64,000 nt of DNA from Paenibacillus caseinilyticus (GTDB taxonomy: Bacteria > Bacillota > Bacilli > Paenibacillales > NBRC-103111). The notes under the pieces were generated by a model, which saw nothing but the letters and a program-made list of their open reading frames with translations, did not search any database and was not told where the DNA came from. The position numbers were made by a program, and so were the translations under genes. Positions within the stretch are counted from its first letter, which is position 1; every line of letters starts with the position of its first letter. Positions 18,190-28,323 of the stretch are shown in pieces. The stretch is from NCBI RefSeq assembly GCF_027533645.1, contig NZ_JAQAGY010000013.1, positions 1-64,000 on the forward strand, given 5' to 3'.

Positions 18190-18313
18190 TTATTCGAACC
18201 AGCGGCAGATGAGGACGAGGAAATTTGAAAGGGACATAGCTGTGCCATGCATTAATATATTAAATATGTTTTGTATATGTTACACCTCAGCAAACATTGT
18301 TATATAAAAATTA

Positions 18314-18368
18314 TTGACAGTAGGTTTATTATACAGTAATCTAATCTCAAAAGGAAAACGTTTCCATT
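18314..18368 (+). promoter_or_regulatory. Protease promoter with candidate cre site
   Basis: -35 TTGACA (18314-18319) and -10 TAATCT (18337-18342) with a 17-nt spacer give a clear SigA promoter. At 18351-18368 the sequence AAGGAAAACGTTTCCATT matches 16 of 18 positions of the catabolite-responsive element consensus and starts right at the expected transcript start. CcpA binding there would block the promoter when sugar is available. Confidence 0.6.
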
Positions 18369-20608
<2,240 letters not shown>

Positions 20609-20626
20609 CGGATTCGGCAAAAGTCA

Positions 20627-20655
20627 AGAGCCCGGGAATACTCCGGGCTCTTTGT
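20627..20655 (+). terminator. Terminator of the metalloprotease gene
   Basis: AGAGCCCGG and CCGGGCTCT pair around a short loop and are followed by TTTG. It lies about 20 nt after the stop codon. Confidence 0.85.
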
Positions 20656-20688
20656 TGCGGTATCAGCGGTTTTGGAGACCAGCGGGAT

Positions 20689-20871
20689 TCATCCGACGTC
20701 ATTGTGCCCCTGCCTTTCGTATGATAGTTGACGAATTGCACCGCGAGTGGGAGAAGCTGGGCTTCGATGACATGAGGCCCTGTCCCATAAGGGATATCCG
20801 CCATTGACGGAATACCCTTCGATGACCCCGAGCTGTTCCAGACGCTGGATTCGTTTGGCTGTCGCCGCCAT
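20689..20871 (-). pseudogene. Possible Lrp/AsnC-type regulator remnant
   Basis: A 60-codon frame begins AATAKRIQRLEQLGVIEGYSV, resembling the second half of an Lrp/AsnC helix-turn-helix and the first strand after it. The first helices and the ligand domain are missing. A near-perfect GGAGGTGAT ribosome site lies just before the ATG, so a short peptide may still be made. It may be a decayed gene or chance similarity. The rest of 20656-21053 shows no convincing gene. Confidence 0.3.
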
Positions 20872-21053
20872 CCCCTATCACCTCCGTAAAGGAACGTATC
20901 GCTTACGTCTTGTGCTTGCCCAGAACAATCATGTGGGACTTTGGCAAGGCTGCGGTCGAGGAGCTTATCCTTGTGGTCGGTAAGGGGGCAAGTGGGAATG
21001 TCCCGCCTTCTTCCCTTCTCCGGATGACGTGCCTATCATTTCGCTGAAAGCTC

Positions 21054-21091
21054 AAAAAACCCTCCGTGCCGCAGAAGCAGCAAGGAGGGTT
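21054..21091 (-). terminator. Terminator of the first small secreted-protein gene
   Basis: On the minus strand, AACCCTCC and GGAGGGTT form the stem base, followed by TTTT. It is 13 nt after the stop codon of the gene at 21104-21436. Confidence 0.8.
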
Positions 21092-21103
21092 CGGCATACA
21101 TGC

Positions 21104-21436
21104 TTAGAAATGAATGCTGAGGTTAGCGCCAATCGAATCTGTCCAAGTCAGTTGGTATGTACCATACGGCAGACTCGGAATCACGCCGTTAACCGACTCC
21201 ACAACAACGCGTCCGCCAAGCGGAGCACTGTAGTATTGTTTGAATACCACTTTACCGGTTGTTACTTCTGTAAGAATCAGCTGCCCGCCATGCAGGTTTG
21301 CAACCGTGCCCGCAGTCACAAGGTTGCCTTGACCTGTAGCCGTGTTGGAATTATACGCTGCGGAAGCCGCCATTGGAATCATGGCAAACATGAACAAGCA
21401 AAGCAGCATCGTGAAAATTTTTCGATTGGATTTCAT
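21104..21436 (-). CDS. Small secreted protein, unknown function (paralogue A)
   Basis: A 110-residue exported protein not recognised as a known family. A clear signal peptide spans residues 1-27 (KSNRK start, hydrophobic core, ASAA end). The mature part of about 83 residues is predicted all-beta, rich in Gly, Thr and Val, with no cysteines. It shares its plan with the divergent neighbour: a GQGNLV stretch near the start, a GKVVF strand, and a PSLPYGTY motif near the end (IPNLPYGTY in the partner). A GAGAGGGATG site precedes the ATG and a terminator follows. A small beta-sandwich adhesin, inhibitor or extracellular matrix component is possible; none can be claimed. Confidence 0.75.
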   Translation of the reverse strand: MKSNRKIFTMLLCLFMFAMIPMAASAAYNSNTATGQGNLVTAGTVANLHGGQLILTEVTTGKVVFKQYYSAPLGGRVVVESVNGVIPSLPYGTYQLTWTDSIGANLSIHF

Positions 21437-21679
21437 ATGAATTTCATCCCTCTCAGCTGATCGATTAGGGGTAATGAGGAGTGAATGCTGGCCAGCGATT
21501 CGGTGATCTCAAGTCCCCATACCCAAAATAACAGATTATCATAATTATATCAATATTATATTTTAAATAATTTATACTATAACATTATAAAATGATATGA
21601 TGGGATTATTCATTTACATTTTAATTGTTTTGTGATATTTTAATGTTGTAGTATAAATATAAGAAAGGAAGTGTGTTAT
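21437..21679. promoter_or_regulatory. AT-rich divergent promoter region
   Basis: This 243-nt gap between the two small secreted-protein genes is extremely AT-rich from about 21530 onward. Toward the plus-strand gene, TTGTGA and TATAAA are spaced by 16 nt just before its ribosome site. Low-melting DNA of this kind suggests strong or globally regulated divergent promoters. No specific operator was identified. Confidence 0.5.
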
Positions 21680-22000
21680 ATGAAAAAAAGAATGTTGTCG
21701 GTTTTGTTCCTCTGCTTCGCCTTGTTTGCCATCATTCCTATTACCTCCGCTTCGGCAGTAAGCAACCTGCAAATCACGGGTGGAGGCAACCTTGTCATTA
21801 CCTCACAATTCTCTGGGAAGACGGCTGACGTCGATGTCATCAACCAAAGCGGACAAGTGGTCTTTACCAGAGCGTACGGTTCGTTCGGCGGTACGGGCAC
21901 GATTGATGCTTCCATTCCCAACCTGCCATACGGCACTTACCGGATTCTGATCGGCGGGCCTGCCCTGGGCTTGTACAACCTTCATTATTCTTTCCAATAA
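21680..22000 (+). CDS. Small secreted protein, unknown function (paralogue B)
   Basis: A 106-residue exported protein with a signal peptide (residues 1-25, KKR start, ending ASA). The mature domain of about 80 residues looks all-beta: alternating hydrophobic strands, GGGNLVI near its start, VDVINQSGQVVF in the middle, IPNLPYGTYRI near the end. These match the divergent paralogue position for position. The ATG at 21680 follows an AAAGGAAG site; a GTG three codons upstream is less likely. The gene ends at a strong terminator. No family is recognised, and function is unknown. Confidence 0.75.
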   Translation: MKKRMLSVLFLCFALFAIIPITSASAVSNLQITGGGNLVITSQFSGKTADVDVINQSGQVVFTRAYGSFGGTGTIDASIPNLPYGTYRILIGGPALGLYNLHYSFQ

Positions 22001-22036
22001 CATGCGAAGGCCTCTGTACCTGCTTTATATATCCAT

Positions 22037-22090
22037 CACACAAAAAGGACATGAGACGACCCGGCGGGTTGTCCCATGTCTCTTTTGTGT
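22037..22090 (+). terminator. Terminator of paralogue B gene
   Basis: A long imperfect hairpin runs from CACAAAA to TTTTGTG with GACATG/CATGTC and ACCC/GGGT inside. The T-run in the right arm follows the strong inner stem. Confidence 0.8.
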
Positions 22091-22177
22091 AAGCGCAGGG
22101 ATACAAGAGCAGGCAGGTTTATGACCCGTCTTCATCGAGCAGTTCGGCGAGCTCCTTACTTGGCTTCTACCTTACCA

Positions 22178-22213
22178 AAAACAAAAACAGGGTGGAAGAA
22201 AAGCCCCGCCCTG
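22178..22213 (-). terminator. Second operon terminator
   Basis: On the minus strand an eight-bp stem (CAGGGCGG with a G-T pair to CCACCCTG) is followed by TTTTTGTTTTT. It lies after a first terminator, so the polyketide operon ends in tandem stops. Confidence 0.7.
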
Positions 22214-22237
22214 AAATTGTATAAATTCTATAATACC

Positions 22238-22284
22238 AAAAAAGGCGGCTCCCTTCCTGCCGGAGCAGGATAGAAAGCCGCCTT
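22238..22284 (-). terminator. First operon terminator after the P450 gene
   Basis: On the minus strand, AAGGCGGCT and AGCCGCCTT pair, with an inner CCTG/CAGG stem, followed by TTTT. It lies just beyond the P450 stop codon and marks the end of the polyketide operon. Confidence 0.88.
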
Positions 22285-22306
22285 ATAGGTTCTAATAGGA
22301 GTCAGA

Positions 22307-23473
22307 TCAGTTCCACTGCAGCGGTAAGCTCGACACGCCGAATACCATATTGCTGTCCACCTGCTTCAGCGGGATGCCCGGGATCCGCCGGATGCCCGGG
22401 TATCTTTGCAGCAGTAATCTCAAAGCCGTGCTGACCTCCAACCTCGCCAGAGGGGCGCCCAGGCAGTAATGGATCCCGTGGCCGAACGTAATATGCCGGT
22501 TCGGCGTACGGTCGATCCGGAAGGTCTCGGGGTCTGCGAATTCTTCCTCATCGAAGTTAGCCGATAACCGCGGTACGACGACCCGGTCCCCCTCACGGAT
22601 CAGGTGCTCGCCCAGCATGACATCGCTCGTCACCGTCCGGCCGGAGATAATATCGCTGAGTCCGAGACGGAACGGCGGCATGTACCGGAGCACCTCTTCC
22701 AGCGCGCCGGGCAGCAGCTCCGGACGGTCCCGCAGCGCTTCGAAGGCTTCCGGATGCTGATCCAGACAGAGCATCGTGTTGCCGAGCAGATGGCTGGTCG
22801 TGAAGTGCCCCGCGATGAACAGCGTGAAGCAGAAGCCCATCAGACCTTCTTCGCTTAAATACTCCCCTTCCACTTCGGAGTCCAGCAGGAGCTGCAGAAT
22901 ATCCTCCTTCGGTTCCCGTCGGTGCTCCTCGATCGCTTCACGAAAAGCCGCTTCGAAGCCGTTCATCGCTTCAAGCACGTGTTTGTCCTTATTGATGATC
23001 GAGTTCGTCCACGCTTTGTAATTGCGCCATTGATGTTCGTACGGCATCCCGAGCATGCCGGCAATCACCTTCACAGGAAGAGGGTCGGCAAAATCCTTCA
23101 TGAAGTCCATCTCGCCCTGCGCGCCCACCTCATCGAGGAGCCCGTTCACAATCGATTCGATCTTCGGCCCGAGCCCTTCGATGCTTCGGACGGTGAACGC
23201 CTTGGTGACCAGCGACCTCAGCTGGGTATGCCGGGGCGGGTCCATGCTGACGATGCTCTGGTTCGTTTCCATCCGGCTGGCCGAGGAGAAGGTGGCATAG
23301 TCCCCGTCTACCCTTGTGGCTTCCTTATGCCGCATAACGACCCAGATCCGGTAGTCCGGTTCAAAAAAAACGGCATGCTCCGAGCGGACCTCCCGGCACC
23401 ATTGCCGGGCAAGCCTATGATAATGAAGCGGATCTAACGATTTGTCCTTTACGAACGAGGGCATTTGGATCAT
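22307..23473 (-). CDS. Cytochrome P450, PksS-like polyketide tailoring enzyme
   Basis: A 388-residue soluble bacterial P450 of the CYP107-like group, expected to hydroxylate or epoxidise the finished polyketide. The haem-binding loop is FGHGIHYCLG, with the thiolate Cys near residue 336. The ExxR motif is EEVLR. The I-helix has AGHFTTS, where His replaces the usual acidic residue before the Thr. The frame opens seven codons earlier, but ATG at 23473 follows a GGAGGAGAG site seven nt away. It is the last gene of the operon, 32 nt after the acyltransferase gene. PksS/BaeS does the equivalent late hydroxylation in bacillaene; the same role here is inferred from position and family. Confidence 0.9.
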   Translation of the reverse strand: MIQMPSFVKDKSLDPLHYHRLARQWCREVRSEHAVFFEPDYRIWVVMRHKEATRVDGDYATFSSASRMETNQSIVSMDPPRHTQLRSLVTKAFTVRSIEGLGPKIESIVNGLLDEVGAQGEMDFMKDFADPLPVKVIAGMLGMPYEHQWRNYKAWTNSIINKDKHVLEAMNGFEAAFREAIEEHRREPKEDILQLLLDSEVEGEYLSEEGLMGFCFTLFIAGHFTTSHLLGNTMLCLDQHPEAFEALRDRPELLPGALEEVLRYMPPFRLGLSDIISGRTVTSDVMLGEHLIREGDRVVVPRLSANFDEEEFADPETFRIDRTPNRHITFGHGIHYCLGAPLARLEVSTALRLLLQRYPGIRRIPGIPLKQVDSNMVFGVSSLPLQWN

Positions 23474-23505
23474 GGAATTTCTCTCCTCCACCATTATCTA
23501 TATCG

Positions 23506-24459
23506 TTAAGCCAAAGCCTCATACAGTGCATCCAGCCGCTTCGATTCATTCCCGTAGGGCGTCATGATGGTGCTGCTCTCCGGCGGGTTCCGGGGATCCC
23601 GGTTGTATTTGGCGAACGCCGCCAGCGTGCCGGAAGGACCCAGATCCACGTAGTGATAACGGGATCCCTCCGGAAGGCTGTCCAGTGCGCTGCGGAAATC
23701 GATGGGGGCTCGGACCACATCCCAGTAGTAAGACGGGGGAATGCGGGTTAACACGGAGCCGGTCAAACAGGACACATAGCCGGTTAGCGGGTCCCGTATG
23801 GGAATCGTCCGCAGGTAATCCCTGCAGGCGGCAGCGGCGGGCTCGATAAGCGACGAGTGGAACGCATGCGGAACCGGCAGCCGCTGGAAGGCGATCCCCT
23901 TCCCTGCAAGCTCCCGCTGAATCCTCTCCAGCGCTTCGGGCCGGGCTGAGACGACAAAATGGGAGTGGAAATTCACCGAGGCAAGCTCCGTCTGCTCTTG
24001 CAGCATGTGCCACTCCTTATAGAGTCCTGGGTCATGAAGGATGGCGAGCATCCCCCCCGGTTCGCAGCTGCGGTCCAGTGCCTTGACCTGCTCCACCAGG
24101 CACCGCAGGGCATCCTCTGCGCCGATCACCCCGGCGGTGGCGCCGGAGGCGAATTCGCCCATGGAGGAGCCGAGTACATAATCGGGTCGGATTCCCCGGT
24201 CAATCAGCACTTGCGCCAGCGCATATTCCGTCATGAAGATGGCGGCATGAGTGTACAGCAGCGTATCGAAGGGCTCCTTGGGACTCTTCGCCCTATCGTA
24301 CAACCGTGCGATCACGGACTTTCCCGTCAGCTCGCGGAAGGTGAGGTCGAGCTCGTCCATCCATTTGCGGAAGACCGCATGGTAGTCGTACAGCTCCCTT
24401 CCCATGCCGTAATACTGCGAGCCCTGGCCCGAAAACATGAATACGATAGACTTTGCCAT
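23506..24459 (-). CDS. Free-standing AT homologue, PksD-like, probable acyl hydrolase
   Basis: A 317-residue FabD-fold protein beginning with FMFSGQGSQYYGMG. The nucleophile is Ser99 in GSSMGEF, where malonyl transferases usually have GHSxGE; the catalytic His is His201 in HAFHS. The conserved Arg that holds the malonyl carboxylate (LVExRG in FabD) is Val125 here in LVEQVKAL. Together with its likeness to PksD, this favours the acyl hydrolase branch (PedC-like), which removes stalled acyl chains from carrier proteins rather than loading extender units. An AGGAGG site precedes the ATG. It lies between the OYE and P450 genes. The extender-loading AT should then be coded elsewhere. Confidence 0.85.
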   Translation of the reverse strand: MAKSIVFMFSGQGSQYYGMGRELYDYHAVFRKWMDELDLTFRELTGKSVIARLYDRAKSPKEPFDTLLYTHAAIFMTEYALAQVLIDRGIRPDYVLGSSMGEFASGATAGVIGAEDALRCLVEQVKALDRSCEPGGMLAILHDPGLYKEWHMLQEQTELASVNFHSHFVVSARPEALERIQRELAGKGIAFQRLPVPHAFHSSLIEPAAAACRDYLRTIPIRDPLTGYVSCLTGSVLTRIPPSYYWDVVRAPIDFRSALDSLPEGSRYHYVDLGPSGTLAAFAKYNRDPRNPPESSTIMTPYGNESKRLDALYEALA

Positions 24460-24500
24460 ACAGCCTCCTAGAGCGTTCCTTTTCTGGCCAGCAAGCGATG

Positions 24501-24540
24501 GCCCCGGGCCGACAATCCTGATGAGACGCAGGCCCGGGGC
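24501..24540 (-). other. GC-rich intergenic stem-loop inside the operon
   Basis: GCCCCGGGCC and GGCCCGGGGC are perfect 10-bp arms around a 20-nt loop, in the 88-nt gap between the OYE and acyltransferase genes. There is no T-run after it, so it is not a standard terminator. It may stabilise or process the mRNA and tune expression of the last two genes. Confidence 0.55.
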
Positions 24541-24547
24541 ACGCGGT

Positions 24548-25744
24548 TTATTTGAACATGACTCTCCAATTCTCGGCGTTCGTGGCGACGAACAGATCCT
24601 TGAGGTTCCCGTATTTCTTATAAGGGCAGCAGAATTCCTTGTGCAGGACGAGCAGGCAGGCGTTGCAGGAGATGCAGTCCGCCTTGTCCCGGCCGTCTCC
24701 GTGAAGCCAGCGGTTCGGCAGAGCCGGTTCGGAGATCAGCGGGCGGCACAAGGATAGAAAATCGACGCTTCCCTGCCCCATGATCTCCTCCATCAGCTCG
24801 ATATTGCGGTGTCCCCCGACGAGGATGAGCGGAATGGACAAGCGCATATCTTTGACATATTCATAATAATAGGACTGCTTCTCCGGCGAATTGATCTTCG
24901 TCCGCGCTTCGGGAATGGGAACGACCGGGAAGCCGAGCTCCTCTTCTGCCCGGACCAGACAGTCCCACATCCCCCCGCTCACTTCGATCGCATCGACGCC
25001 CGTCTTCTCGATTTCCAGCAGCAGCTCAGGGAAATTCTCCTTGCCGATGCCGCCTTCCACGTGGTCGTCGCAGTTTAATTTGATGAGAATCGGAAAATCC
25101 CCGACATCCTGCCGCGCGAGGGAGACGATATCCCGGATGATGTTGGCGCGGTTCTGCACGGAGCCGCCGTAGCGGTCGGTCCGCCGGTTCGTGTAGGGCG
25201 ACAGGAACGAGCTCAGCAGGTAGCCGTGCGCCGCATGGAATTGGACGCCGTCGAACCCGGCCTTCTGCACCCGGATGATCGCATCAGCAAAGTAACGGAT
25301 GATCCGCTCGATCTCCTCGAGATGAAGCTCGCGCGCTTTCTTCACCAGAATCGGCGATTCGACGGCCGACGGAGCGATGCAGTCCGCAGATACATAGTGA
25401 TGCACTTGTCTGCCGGGATGGTTCAGCTGCGCGATGACTTTGCAGTCCGGCGCGGTGCGGTGCACGATCTCGGCGATCTGGGCGATCTCCGGAATGAATT
25501 CATCGTCATAGATGCAGGCTTGCCCCTCCGTCCGCTTGGCCGTCGGTGTGGCTGCCATCGCCCCGGTGACGATCAGGCCGATGCCGCCTTCTGCCAGGTC
25601 TTTGTACACCTGGAGAATCGACGGGGCCATCTTCCCGTCAGCCTCCATCTTGCTCTCGCCGGTTGCGGATCGGACAAGCCTGTTCTTCAGGGTAAGATTG
25701 GCTATTTTGCCTTCCGAAAATACCTTATAACCATGTCTGCTCAT
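24548..25744 (-). CDS. Old yellow enzyme-family flavin oxidoreductase
   Basis: A 398-residue FMN-binding TIM barrel of the NADH:flavin oxidoreductase family. Visible features are GQACIYDDEFIP, QLNHPGRQ, the HAAHGYL substrate-binding pair near residue 170, RTDRYGGS, and ILVGGH for phosphate binding. The C-terminus has a compact cysteine cluster (CISCNAC, then CC), reminiscent of but shorter than the iron-sulphur motif of 2,4-dienoyl-CoA reductases. The FAD/NADPH domain of those enzymes is absent. The ATG overlaps the stop of the terminal PKS gene as ATGA, indicating translational coupling; the longer frame upstream is a shadow of that gene. It may reduce an enone or diene of the polyketide, in trans or after release (inference). 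Confidence 0.85.
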   Translation of the reverse strand: MSRHGYKVFSEGKIANLTLKNRLVRSATGESKMEADGKMAPSILQVYKDLAEGGIGLIVTGAMAATPTAKRTEGQACIYDDEFIPEIAQIAEIVHRTAPDCKVIAQLNHPGRQVHHYVSADCIAPSAVESPILVKKARELHLEEIERIIRYFADAIIRVQKAGFDGVQFHAAHGYLLSSFLSPYTNRRTDRYGGSVQNRANIIRDIVSLARQDVGDFPILIKLNCDDHVEGGIGKENFPELLLEIEKTGVDAIEVSGGMWDCLVRAEEELGFPVVPIPEARTKINSPEKQSYYYEYVKDMRLSIPLILVGGHRNIELMEEIMGQGSVDFLSLCRPLISEPALPNRWLHGDGRDKADCISCNACLLVLHKEFCCPYKKYGNLKDLFVATNAENWRVMFK

Positions 25745-28323
25745 GAGTACACCTCGATTTTGGATTGGGTCGGAAGGGATTCTCCCGCATACAGTTTGGC
25801 GCAGAACGTGCGGATGGCGTCCATCGCCGGGACTTCGGACAACAGCTGGTAATGGCTCGCGGCCTCCACGCTCATCAAGTGGAAGCTGGGCAGCAGCCCC
25901 TCCCAGCCTTCCCAGTACGGATCTCCTGCTGCAGCGCTTTCTTCCGGCGCGGACAGGGTGAAATATGGCTCGAGCTCCCCGTAGAATGATCCGCCTGAGC
26001 AGCGGAAGTAGTAACAAGACGGCTGCTCCGGGATGGGAAGCGGGTGAATCCGGTAGCGGTCCAACCCGTAAGCGAGCTGGACTTCGATGCTGCGGTGGAC
26101 GCGATCGCGCCAAGCGGGATCTGCCGTCTTCAGCCCGCGCTCCTCCGCCAGGCGGATCAGCTCCTCGAGGAAGCGGCCGGGCTCGGCCTCACGGAGGTCC
26201 ACGACTTCATCCCGGTGGATCAGGGGCTCCGCCCAAGAGCCGGCACCCGGCGGGCTCAGGGAGAGCAGCGCCGAATTCACCGCCTGGAGGGCAAGCGTCC
26301 TTCGGTAGGCCGCCTCGCTCTGCAGGTCCGTCCGGTACGGGGTATGCAGATACGAATCGAGCATGACGATCGAGCGGACGCGCTGGCCGAGCTCCTGCAG
26401 CTGCCGGGTCACCTCGTAAGCGAGACGGCCCCCGAGCGAGAACCCGCCGAGATCATACGGACCCTCGGGCTGTACGGATTGGATCATATGCGTATAGTAA
26501 GCCGCCATCGCTTGAAGGCCTTCCAGCGGCTTCCGGCCGGCAGTCCAGCCGCGGGGCTGGATGCCGAAGAAGGGCCGCCCGGTCATCTGGGCGATGGTGC
26601 GGTACGCTTGGACCGTGCCGCTGCCTCCGTGGATCCAGAACACAGGCTGGCCGGCGCCGCCCTGCCGGAGCGGGACGAGCTCAGGGAACTGAGGCCAGGC
26701 ATCTGCCGGATTCCTGGCAGGCCGCCCCCTTCTGGCGAGCAGCTTCCGGGGGGAGTGGTCCGCAGCAGCAGCAGAGCCTGCTGACAGCGGCCGGTAGCCG
26801 GATAAGGCAACCGCTGGCGCCGCCGGCTCCTCTGACCGAACGGGGACAGCCTCACCTGCAGTCTCGCGGGCTGCTTCCTCTGTATCCCCCGCCTGAGCCC
26901 GCTTCTCCCGCGACAGCCAGCCGGCCAGCTCCCGCAGGGTAGGGTGCTCGTGAATCTGCGCGAGCGTCACGGACACCCCGAACGTCTTGTTCATGTCGCG
27001 GATCCATTCCACACCGGAGATCGAATCGAGACCCACCTCGGTGAAAGGCGCTTCCGGATCGACATCGCTCCGCTTCATATCCAGAACGGCCGCGAAGCTT
27101 GCCGCAAGATCTTCGAGCAGCTTCTCCGGGGAGAAGTCTGCCGGGTCTGCCCCGCCTGCCGAAGGTTCCGCCCCGGCCGCCGCTGTCCCGGTATCGTCAT
27201 ACCCGCCGCTCCAGGGAGCCAGCATTATCCCGCTCGGCTTCGCGGCATGCGGATCACCGGCCGCCCGGGCCCCATGCCCGCTCCCGCCAGGGGTCAGAAC
27301 AACGCTGCGCATGCTTGCAGTTACGCTTCCGTCTTCGCCGCACCAGTCGATATCGACCGTGCGTCCCCCCTCCTCCCCCGGCCTGATGCCGCTCTCCCGG
27401 ATCCACACCCAAGCGGTGGACGCAAAGCTGCCGTAGGTGCGCAGATGCTTCAGGGCAGCGGGCCGCCATGCGGAACCCGGCCCTTCCAGCCAGGCAGCGG
27501 CTTGAAGTGCAGACTCCCACACGATGGATTCTGTGTCAGACGCCCCGTCGGCACCGGTGCCGGCAGAAGCCGGTTGACTCAGCTTGGCGAGCACCCCGCC
27601 ATCACCTGCCTGGAGCTTCTCCAGGCTGCGGTAAGAAGAAGGATAGAGGATGCCTCGCTCCTCCCAGGCTTCCCTGCACTCCGCCCCAGTCCGGCAGCGG
27701 TGCCCGGCCGTCTCCTGCAGCGTCCGCAGCTCCAGGACCGGAGCTGCCTCCTCAAATTGGTCCCGTACCGCATAGCCTTGGCAGTATACCACGGGCTCCT
27801 CCGAGGTCCCCTGCGGGCTGTATACCTCGAATGCGATGCCGCCCTCTGCCTGTTCGAAGAGGGAGATGTGCACTTCCACTGGACTGCCTTCCCCGGCGGC
27901 GAGCGGATCGGCCCAAGCGACATCGGTGAAGAAGAGCTGCGGCTCCGCCGCCCCGAGGCCGGGAGCCTGACGGGCTCCCGCAGCGAAGCTTATCGCCGTG
28001 CGCACCATCTCGAGATGCAGGAACTCCGGCATGAATAGACGCCCGGAGCGGGCATCCTTCAACCAGAAGGGCTCCTCTCCCGTGAACACCGAGGTGAACC
28101 GCTGCTCGTTGAAATCGGACGTATTCCGGTGTACCAGCGGATGGAGCAGGTGTCCGGACTCCTCTGCGGGCCGAGGCGCAGACGGGGATACTGGAGGCGG
28201 AGTTACATCCGCCTCCTCCATTCCCCCGCGGCCGTGGAACTGCCGCAGCAGGTCCATCGCATCTCCTTTGGACAGCCGCCCCTGCTTGACTTCGGACAGC
28301 ACATAATGCAAAAAATCGGTCAT
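25741..28323 (-). CDS. Terminal trans-AT PKS protein: inactive DH-ACP-TE
   Basis: An 860-residue protein that finishes and releases the chain. Residues 1-35 (MTDFLHYVLSEVKQGRLSKG...) look like a helical docking segment that meets the C-terminus of the upstream PKS, which supplies the KS. A dehydratase-like domain (about 60-340) has lost both catalytic residues: LKDARSG replaces the LKDHVVAG pattern (His to Ala) and VWESALQ replaces MLDSALQ (Asp to Glu). The ACP carries Ser434 in GLDSISG. The type I thioesterase (about 560-860) has WIHGGSG and the nucleophile near residue 629 in GGFSLGG. There is no KR. The gene overlaps its upstream neighbour by 4 nt and the OYE gene by 4 nt. Confidence 0.93.
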   Translation of the reverse strand: MTDFLHYVLSEVKQGRLSKGDAMDLLRQFHGRGGMEEADVTPPPVSPSAPRPAEESGHLLHPLVHRNTSDFNEQRFTSVFTGEEPFWLKDARSGRLFMPEFLHLEMVRTAISFAAGARQAPGLGAAEPQLFFTDVAWADPLAAGEGSPVEVHISLFEQAEGGIAFEVYSPQGTSEEPVVYCQGYAVRDQFEEAAPVLELRTLQETAGHRCRTGAECREAWEERGILYPSSYRSLEKLQAGDGGVLAKLSQPASAGTGADGASDTESIVWESALQAAAWLEGPGSAWRPAALKHLRTYGSFASTAWVWIRESGIRPGEEGGRTVDIDWCGEDGSVTASMRSVVLTPGGSGHGARAAGDPHAAKPSGIMLAPWSGGYDDTGTAAAGAEPSAGGADPADFSPEKLLEDLAASFAAVLDMKRSDVDPEAPFTEVGLDSISGVEWIRDMNKTFGVSVTLAQIHEHPTLRELAGWLSREKRAQAGDTEEAARETAGEAVPVRSEEPAAPAVALSGYRPLSAGSAAAADHSPRKLLARRGRPARNPADAWPQFPELVPLRQGGAGQPVFWIHGGSGTVQAYRTIAQMTGRPFFGIQPRGWTAGRKPLEGLQAMAAYYTHMIQSVQPEGPYDLGGFSLGGRLAYEVTRQLQELGQRVRSIVMLDSYLHTPYRTDLQSEAAYRRTLALQAVNSALLSLSPPGAGSWAEPLIHRDEVVDLREAEPGRFLEELIRLAEERGLKTADPAWRDRVHRSIEVQLAYGLDRYRIHPLPIPEQPSCYYFRCSGGSFYGELEPYFTLSAPEESAAAGDPYWEGWEGLLPSFHLMSVEAASHYQLLSEVPAMDAIRTFCAKLYAGESLPTQSKIEVYS
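28030..28090 (-). other. Catalytic-His loss in the terminal DH domain
   Basis: The codon at 28051-28053 reads GCC (Ala) where other DH domains of this operon have His in the HxxxGxxxxP motif. The flanking EEPFWLKD matches EPFLKD of the 4590-aa protein, so the alignment is firm. Confidence 0.8.

Noticed and set aside
20690..20815. Plus-strand frame ending REWEKLGFDD...RDIRH, resembling a tyrosine recombinase C-terminal piece
   Set aside because: Only a few residues resemble the HxLRH box, the frame lacks a start, and the likeness may be chance.
24548..26113. A 521-residue version of the flavin oxidoreductase starting at 26113
   Set aside because: The extra N-terminal part is an out-of-frame shadow of the thioesterase. 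ATG at 25744 gives the standard family N-terminus.
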